A DNA stretch of 64,000 nucleotides, taken from positions 558,001 to 622,000 of the forward strand of contig NZ_LGRO01000001.1 of assembly GCF_001280565.1 (NCBI RefSeq), written 5' to 3'. The DNA comes from Sulfobacillus thermosulfidooxidans (lineage in GTDB: Bacteria > Bacillota > Sulfobacillia > Sulfobacillales > Sulfobacillaceae). Below the pieces are notes generated by a model. That model made no database searches. It was given only the letters and a program-made list of their open reading frames with translations, and was not told the origin of the DNA. The position numbers and the translations under genes are program-made. This document shows, one piece after another, positions 59,314-64,000 of this stretch; the stretch's first letter is position 1; every line of letters starts with the position of its first letter.

Positions 59314-59509
59314 TCCTCGATGGCGCGGTGACGTGTGCCAAACTGAGGATCGCGAGTTACTACCAACACCATACCCTGTGGGCGCTCTTCGATGTCGCAT
59401 TCACGAGTGGGTTTATGAGCTCTTGGCGTCAGATCGGCAAAACGATGACGGAGGCGAAATCCTCCGAATAATCCGCCCCCGATGAAGCAACGAGAACAGG
59501 AGCGCACGC

Positions 59510-59737
59510 ATGATTGCCATCACTGGAGTCTCCGATGCCGAATGGCGGGCATTGTGCGATCATCACGAGGTAACCCTCACCCCAGCGGTATTGGGCGTGC
59601 AGGTGCATGACCGAATGTTGGTGTTGCCCCGACACGAGGAAGCGGTGATGCTCGTGGAAATTGTGGCCATCACTCCAACGAGCACAGTCATTCAGTCCCG
59701 AGGCCCCGCGCAATCGTGGGGCGAGGCGACGTGGTAG
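59510..59737 (+). CDS. Small protein of unknown function
   Basis: 75 residues (ITGVSDAEWRALCDHHEVTL, VHDRMLVLPRHEEAVMLVEI). ACAGGAGCG precedes the ATG. First gene of the plus-strand run; a gene with a good GGAGG starts 20 bases later. Confidence 0.5.
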   Translation: MIAITGVSDAEWRALCDHHEVTLTPAVLGVQVHDRMLVLPRHEEAVMLVEIVAITPTSTVIQSRGPAQSWGEATW

Positions 59738-59756
59738 GAAGATAAGGAGGAATGCC

Positions 59757-60233
59757 GTGAATATTCGCACACACATCCAATCCTGCCTGATTCAATGGGC
59801 TCTGTCGAATCTCGATCCGGAGGAATTGCAGGCCGTGATCGGGCACGCTCTCTGTGTGTGGGATGCCCGTGATCCGGAAGAGGCCACGGCATTCCGGTTT
59901 CGGTTGGGATGGCGGGGGCGGGATGACCATGGACGCGAATGGACGTGGGGGCCGTGGCTTCCCGATGAGGCGGTTCGGATTGTGGAGTGGGTGCCTCCCA
60001 CGCCCCGTGATGTGCATTGGCGGGTGTCCTCCTTCTCCGTGGAGCGGTTCTATGCGGATGTGTTGCCCCTGTTCTCGGTGTGGCCTGTGTTCACGGATGC
60101 CGAGGGCCATCCTCTCTCGCGGGGATGGCGACATCGGGGGGATGCCGAGTGGATGGATCGCCTGATGCGATGGCTGATGGATGGGCCTGCGATGGCGTCT
60201 GAGGGTGTGCCTACTCCCTGCCCGAATGCGTGA
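59757..60233 (+). CDS. Protein of unknown function
   Basis: 158 residues from a GTG with AAGGAGG upstream. Sequence includes LIQWALSNLDPEELQAVIGH, RLGWRGRDDHGREWTWGPWL and VERFYADVLPLFSVWPVFTD. Soluble; no motif recognised. Confidence 0.5.
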   Translation: MNIRTHIQSCLIQWALSNLDPEELQAVIGHALCVWDARDPEEATAFRFRLGWRGRDDHGREWTWGPWLPDEAVRIVEWVPPTPRDVHWRVSSFSVERFYADVLPLFSVWPVFTDAEGHPLSRGWRHRGDAEWMDRLMRWLMDGPAMASEGVPTPCPNA

Positions 60234-60264
60234 TGGGGAGATGATCCGATGAGGAGGGATGGCC

Positions 60265-60840
60265 ATGTCTAAGCACGATCCGGTGCGCCCCGTGCCCGGG
60301 ATGGTCACGGGGATCACTTATCGGCGCGAAACGCCCGCAGGCACTCTGCGGGTGATCATCAACACCCATGCCGGGCAACCGACCGAAGTGTTTCTCTTGT
60401 TGGGGCGGGCGGGATCCGAAGTGCAATCCTTTCTGGAAGCCTTGGGCCGGGTGATTAGTTTGTACTTGCGGTCATCCGAAGCCTTGACCCCCCGGGATTG
60501 CTTGGAGCTTGTGGCGGCCCAACTCCAAGGCATTGGAGGGGCGCAACAAATGGGATGGGGACCGCATCGGGTATTAAGTGTCGTGGATGCGGTGGGGCAA
60601 TTGATGGCCCAGCACTTAGCCGAATCATCGGAGGATGGGGGAGAGACGGCGGAGCTACCGGCAAAGCCCCCTGAAGGATCGGGGGCCTCACCCGAAGCCC
60701 CTGATCCCCCTGTGGCTCCCGCCCCTATCCCCCCCACCCCGCGTCGGGCGGGAGATTTATGCCCGCAATGCGGGGCGGCATCCTTGGTGTACGAGGAAGG
60801 ATGCCAGCACTGTCAGGCGTGTGGGTATTCGAAGTGTTAA
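60265..60840 (+). CDS. Stand-alone NrdJ C-terminal (TSCPD plus zinc finger) protein
   Basis: 191 residues. MVTGITYRRETPAGTLRVII, TEVFLLLGRAGSEVQSFLEA and LGRVISLYLRS correspond to the TSCPD domain at the end of B12-dependent ribonucleotide reductase. A Pro-rich linker leads to CPQCGAASLVYEEGCQHC and QACGYSKC, the zinc-finger end of the same enzyme. The catalytic barrel is absent, and the Cys-Gly pair normally at the start of the domain is replaced (PAG). It may bind or regulate a host reductase, or act in DNA binding. GAGGAGGG precedes the ATG chosen. Confidence 0.7.
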   Translation: MSKHDPVRPVPGMVTGITYRRETPAGTLRVIINTHAGQPTEVFLLLGRAGSEVQSFLEALGRVISLYLRSSEALTPRDCLELVAAQLQGIGGAQQMGWGPHRVLSVVDAVGQLMAQHLAESSEDGGETAELPAKPPEGSGASPEAPDPPVAPAPIPPTPRRAGDLCPQCGAASLVYEEGCQHCQACGYSKC

Positions 60841-61023
60841 GAGACCAGGGGAATACGGAAAAAGCAGGCCATTCCTCCAAAGATGAATTGCACCGTCATC
60901 GGATCGCGTTCCGGGCACCCCTTCCTGTTGAGGGATTTACCCCGGGAACCGCGTTGTCCAAAAAGCGGTGACACAGCCAGCGGCATGGTCACCGGGGTGG
61001 CTGGTAAACAGAAGGAGGACGAG

Positions 61024-61335
61024 GTGGCAGACGATAAGAAAGAAACTGTGGAACAACGTCGGATGCAGCGGTTAGAAGCCTTGTGGCAACAACATCCTGG
61101 GCGGTTTTGTTGGGCCGATTTAGCATTACTGGGTGTTTGGGGTCCCCGTATAGAACGTGATCTTAGTGGGCCTCGTTGTTTACACAGTGCAGCGGAGGAT
61201 GGTTTCCGTTGTCGAGAGGAAGCACAACAGCACGAACTGTGTTGGTGCGGAGGCTATGAACGGATTAAGGGGAAACTTTATTGGCATCAAAGTCCGAACG
61301 AGGTAGTGCCTTTCCCGGACTTATCCGAAGAATGA
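61024..61335 (+). CDS. Cys-rich small protein
   Basis: 103 residues from a GTG with AAGGAGG upstream. It has a charged helix (KKETVEQRRMQRLEALWQQH) and then cysteines with His (RFCWADLALLGVWG, RCLHSAAEDGFRCREEAQQH, LCWCGGYERIKGK) that could bind zinc. Unknown. Confidence 0.5.
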   Translation: MADDKKETVEQRRMQRLEALWQQHPGRFCWADLALLGVWGPRIERDLSGPRCLHSAAEDGFRCREEAQQHELCWCGGYERIKGKLYWHQSPNEVVPFPDLSEE

Positions 61336-61409
61336 GGAAAAGCCAATGCTCCATCACTCTCGAAAAATTCCCTAGGGATTGAGAGAACCCCATGACGAGG
61401 AGGATGATC

Positions 61410-61649
61410 ATGAACCGTGCGCTACCCGAGTGCATGGCCGGGGTGATCGTGGCCAAAGACCGCCGACGCCAGGCTCTGGCCGCCCTGCCGTATGAAGAAA
61501 AACTCCGGATTCTCTTGCGTTTGCAACGGATGGCCGATGCCATCCGTCAAACTCGGGGACTCCCTCCCCGGGCCTGGCCACTCGATGACGAGACGTTGTT
61601 GCCCCTTTCTCCCGATCCGAGATCGGAGTCGGGGATTCACAAACCGTGA
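61410..61649 (+). CDS. Small conserved helical protein
   Basis: 79 residues. AGVIVAKDRRRQALAALPYE then EKLRILLRLQRMADAIRQTR is a widespread pattern in uncharacterised small proteins, some next to toxin-like genes. GAGGAGG precedes the ATG chosen. Confidence 0.5.
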   Translation: MNRALPECMAGVIVAKDRRRQALAALPYEEKLRILLRLQRMADAIRQTRGLPPRAWPLDDETLLPLSPDPRSESGIHKP

Positions 61650-61679
61650 GGAATCGTTCTGGTACAAAAGGAGACACAC

Positions 61680-62168
61680 GTGAAATCCATTGTGTTTAAC
61701 GGGCTCAAGGACCTGATAGCCTTCGGGGTTTCTTTGGGTGTTCTGGCGGGCATTCTTTGGAGCGGGGATCGGCTTTTTGTGTGGCAGGATACGGTGAATC
61801 GGGTGCATACCCTGTTATTGGCGGGGTATTGTGCATTGATGGTGGGAGGGCTCCTGATTCTGGGGTTGAGTTACCTGTTCTCTGAATCGCAACAATATTG
61901 GGCGGGATCCAGCGGAGCGTTGGGGGCGATATTCGCCGTGCAACTGATCACCAACCCCCGACTTTTCGGGAATCAGGATGTACGGGGGATGATGATCCAT
62001 CACCCCCTCATCTATACGATCCTCCAAACGGGGGCTGAAATTGGGAGCATTATCACCGTGTTGTTGGTTCTTCCCTTGGTAATTTTTGCGGCAATGCGCC
62101 TGTGGAGCGATGGAAGAGAACTGGTTTATTACGTTCTTTACGCACGGTCTCATCCCCCTCACCTCTGA
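61680..62168 (+). CDS. Four-helix membrane protein of unknown function
   Basis: 162 residues, GTG with AAAAGGAG upstream. Helices around LKDLIAFGVSLGVLAGILWS, TLLLAGYCALMVGGLLILGL, SGALGAIFAVQLIT and IGSIITVLLVLPLVIFAAMR. No motif recognised. Confidence 0.55.
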   Translation: MKSIVFNGLKDLIAFGVSLGVLAGILWSGDRLFVWQDTVNRVHTLLLAGYCALMVGGLLILGLSYLFSESQQYWAGSSGALGAIFAVQLITNPRLFGNQDVRGMMIHHPLIYTILQTGAEIGSIITVLLVLPLVIFAAMRLWSDGRELVYYVLYARSHPPHL

Positions 62169-62338
62169 TGCGCCAGCCATCCGAGGTTCGGTTTTGCGAA
62201 TCGGAAACGGGAAGGCCCACTTCACCAGCGCGGGACATCGGCCTCACGATCCAGGGAAATAGCTCTCGGCCCATGACCCTCGCCACGTTATGGGTCGGGG
62301 GCGTTTGTGGGCCATGCCCACGCGAAAGGAGGCCACCC

Positions 62339-62533
62339 ATGAATCGCCTATGCCAAGAACCTGACTGTTTCCACCGCGCCGTGGATCGGTGTACGTATTG
62401 TGGCAAGCCCCTGTGCTACACGCACGCAATCCGCGTCACGGATTCCTACGAAGGATGGATCACGCTTTGCCGACAGTGCCGGGAGGAAGAAGAACGGGAA
62501 CGGGAGCATCAGTATCATAAACCCCTTGGTTAA
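62339..62533 (+). CDS. Small zinc-binding protein (B-box/AN1-like)
   Basis: 64 residues, GGAGG just upstream. LCQEPDCFHRAVDRCTYCGK, PLCYTHAIRV and LCRQCREEEE arrange Cys and His as in a B-box-type zinc finger. Acidic-basic helical tail. Perhaps a protein-interaction adaptor. Confidence 0.55.
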   Translation: MNRLCQEPDCFHRAVDRCTYCGKPLCYTHAIRVTDSYEGWITLCRQCREEEEREREHQYHKPLG

Positions 62534-62653
62534 CGTGATCGGGCGTTTCTTCAACGTCTATCACGAAGAACGCTCCTCAAAGGTTTTGATGATTTTCATG
62601 CAATGCAGGCGATCTGATGATATTGGATACGCCCCAGCATGGGGGTGAAATTC

Positions 62654-62797
62654 ATGAAGTCTGATGTGCAAGCCATTCGGGATACCCTGCAAACTCTGCG
62701 ATCCGAAATCAGCGCGATAGACCAGGCCATCACCGAGATGTGGGTGGTGCTCCGAACTCTCGAAGCCGCTCTCGACCGGCTGGCCCAGGAGCCATAA
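62654..62797 (+). CDS. 47-residue coiled-coil protein
   Basis: ATG with GGGGGTGAA upstream. The whole product, MKSDVQAIRDTLQTLRSEIS then AIDQAITEMWVVLRTLEAAL, is one amphipathic helix with heptads, so a coiled coil. Function unknown. Confidence 0.45.
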   Translation: MKSDVQAIRDTLQTLRSEISAIDQAITEMWVVLRTLEAALDRLAQEP

Positions 62798-62870
62798 GGC
62801 GGGAAGGGATGGAACTCCGGTTTGTCTCCCCAATGTAGATAGTGGGGAAGGGTCTTGCTGGCATCGATGA

Positions 62871-62910
62871 AAACACCTCACCACGGACTAAGGTGGTGAG
62901 GTGTTTCTTT
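62871..62910 (+). terminator. Intrinsic terminator
   Basis: AAACACCTCACCAC and GTGGTGAGGTGTTT form a perfect 14-base stem with an 8-base loop, followed by CTTT. Confidence 0.75.
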
Positions 62911-63098
62911 GAGGGGAGGAACGAATCGAGAGGTTATTCGGTGCCACTATCCCCTGAGCAACAACGGAAGTCGTGAGCAAACACGAAGTCAGGAATACAA
63001 GGTATTGTCGAGCACAACGAAATTCCAAGTCGAGAAAATTAAGATGTCGAGGGCATCCAACAATTTGGATGTCAAAAACCTAAAGGAGCGATGATGTC

Positions 63099-63422
63099 GT
63101 GGGCAATGCGAATTATGAGGACTATTTTGACAGTCTGTATCAAGTTACTTGCAGAGCCATACAGAACGGGTGGGATACCCTAACGTTTTTAGATGTGGTT
63201 TTCAGTCCAGAAACTCTGGCAGGATTATCGCAAGGCCCCTTGGGAGTGGTGTTGGGAGGAATTGCCCGCATGCGAGATGGAATTATCGCGGATCTCAAAG
63301 GGTTAAAATTAGTGTGGAATAGCGACCTGCGGAACCAGTGGTTCCAATGGTGTGAGAATCACGGATACCTGAAAGATGGCGAAGTCATTTGCCTTTCCCA
63401 AGACAAACCACTTGGCAATTAA
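63099..63422 (+). CDS. Protein of unknown function
   Basis: 107 residues; GTG with AAAGGAG 10 bases upstream. It includes NYEDYFDSLYQVTCRAIQNG, PLGVVLGGIARMRDGIIADL and QWFQWCENHGYL. Soluble, no family recognised. Confidence 0.5.
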   Translation: MGNANYEDYFDSLYQVTCRAIQNGWDTLTFLDVVFSPETLAGLSQGPLGVVLGGIARMRDGIIADLKGLKLVWNSDLRNQWFQWCENHGYLKDGEVICLSQDKPLGN

Positions 63423-63559
63423 GTCCCTGGGGCGGTGATACCCCGCCCCCGGACATGTTGTGAACCCCACACCGACCCAAGCGGGGAGCGTGTCGGGGGA
63501 TCAATCGAGTGTTTGTGTGCCCGGTCATTGTCCATCCCATTGAGAAAGGACCATGCGCC

Positions 63560-63889
63560 ATGTCCCGTAAGCAAAAAGCCCATCTCACCCTGACCCGAAT
63601 GGAAGTGGATGAACTGGTCAGTGCATTACATTTGCGGGCTCTGGATTGGAAAGAGAGCGATGTTACAAAATATGCCGATCTCTTTCGGGCCTTTTTGTCG
63701 TTAGCCGAAAAATCGGCTACGGCGAAATCGCACTTGGATACCAAGCCGGATTGGGTTGATGTGTATTTGGACGATATCTTGTATCCCCTTGATGCTGAAT
63801 CGCTTGAACCCGTTGAGCAGCACTCCATGGGGGCGGAGTGTTCGGATATGGCACCTCACGAACAAGACGTCATCCGCCAAGACCCATAA
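63560..63889 (+). CDS. Small acidic protein of unknown function
   Basis: 109 residues. GAGAAAGGACC precedes the ATG. TLTRMEVDELVSALHLRALD and LFRAFLSLAEKSA form helices, then a Trp/Asp-rich tail. Confidence 0.5.
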   Translation: MSRKQKAHLTLTRMEVDELVSALHLRALDWKESDVTKYADLFRAFLSLAEKSATAKSHLDTKPDWVDVYLDDILYPLDAESLEPVEQHSMGAECSDMAPHEQDVIRQDP

Positions 63890-63918
63890 AGCACATGACA
63901 ACGAGGAGATGTGGAGGA

Positions 63919-64000
63919 ATGGATAACGAAATCAGTCGAGACGTAGCGCAGTCCCGGTGGATTCGATCCCGTCGCACTCGGAAGAGGTCGCAAAAGGAGC
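63919..64000 (+). CDS. Start of a gene running off the window
   Basis: ATG with GTGGAGGA upstream; the first 27 codons are open (DNEISRDVAQSRWIRSRRTR, very basic at the end). Function cannot be told. Confidence 0.45.
   Translation, partial: MDNEISRDVAQSRWIRSRRTRKRSQKE

Larger units (their letters stand above)
58459..59509. other. About 1 kb between divergent genes, hairpins and repeats, no gene
   Basis: It holds a strong hairpin at 58532-58563 (CCCCCTCAATGAT/ATCATTGAGGGGG), repeat copies C and D, and the 20-base repeat at 59294. Frames within it have no ribosome binding sites. It may act as an insulator between the replication gene and the plus-strand genes. Confidence 0.45.

Noticed and set aside
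62909-63094. 61-codon frame between the terminator and the next gene
   Set aside because: No ribosome binding site, and it consists mostly of unbiased codons; a 16-codon end before the next start could at most be a leader.

Overview
The window looks like accessory DNA, most likely a large plasmid or integrative element of a Gram-positive, probably thermo-acidophilic Firmicute such as a Sulfobacillus relative. Reasons: strong Shine-Dalgarno sequences of the AAAGGAGG type in front of almost every gene, frequent GTG and TTG starts, an RRNPP-style regulator, moderately high GC, and no rRNA, tRNA, phage structural or core housekeeping genes. The species assignment is inference.

Layout. 0-4.4 kb: the end of a primase-polymerase-like gene, a host gene broken by a TnpB-type insertion, a polysaccharide deacetylase, a sigma factor and a metal-exporter-like membrane protein. 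4.6-9.1 kb: decayed and intact secreted or membrane genes, then an HTH-TPR regulator with an overlapping 31-residue exported-peptide gene (a candidate peptide quorum-sensing cassette) and a prepilin-peptidase-like protein. 9.5-11.1 kb: a catalytically altered MerR/serine-recombinase protein behind a perfect 18-nt palindrome, followed by three tightly coupled small genes. 11.2-18.8 kb and 24-29 kb: mostly secreted, lipoprotein or membrane-anchored proteins (EAL protein, PQQ-type beta-propeller, triple-tyrosine-like repeats, thioredoxin fold, SDH-type protease). 19-20.3, 29-31.2, 33.9-35.2 and 50.5-51.8 kb: two IsrB (HNH-less IscB) elements with omega-RNA regions, an IS607-type tnpA/tnpB pair with a truncated tnpA, and a lone tnpB element. 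Several lie inside recognisable host genes (DUF2442, DUF3850/ASCH-like, DNA methyltransferase). 31.5-33.1 kb: a lower-GC two-gene DUF4365 cassette that may be a defence system.

35-55 kb is a long minus-strand run of small, often overlapping genes typical of plasmid or phage early regions: SSB, P-loop protein, AbiEii-type fusion, GGDEF cyclase, MazG-like fusion, second sigma factor, DUF4406, methyltransferases (Dam intact; a C5 and an N4/N6 enzyme broken), and many unknowns. 55.2-58.5 kb is probably the replication module: a cluster of 13 TGCCCCAC-type repeats in both orientations around an AT-rich segment, next to a DUF927 helicase whose last residues imitate the SSB C-terminal tail. 59.5-64 kb returns to the plus strand with small unknown genes, including a stand-alone C-terminal part of B12-dependent ribonucleotide reductase.

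Most notable: the regulator-peptide pair at 7.2-8.5 kb, the IsrB insertions whose interrupted targets can be reconstructed, the SSB-tail mimic on the helicase beside an iteron-like array, and the DUF4365 pair.
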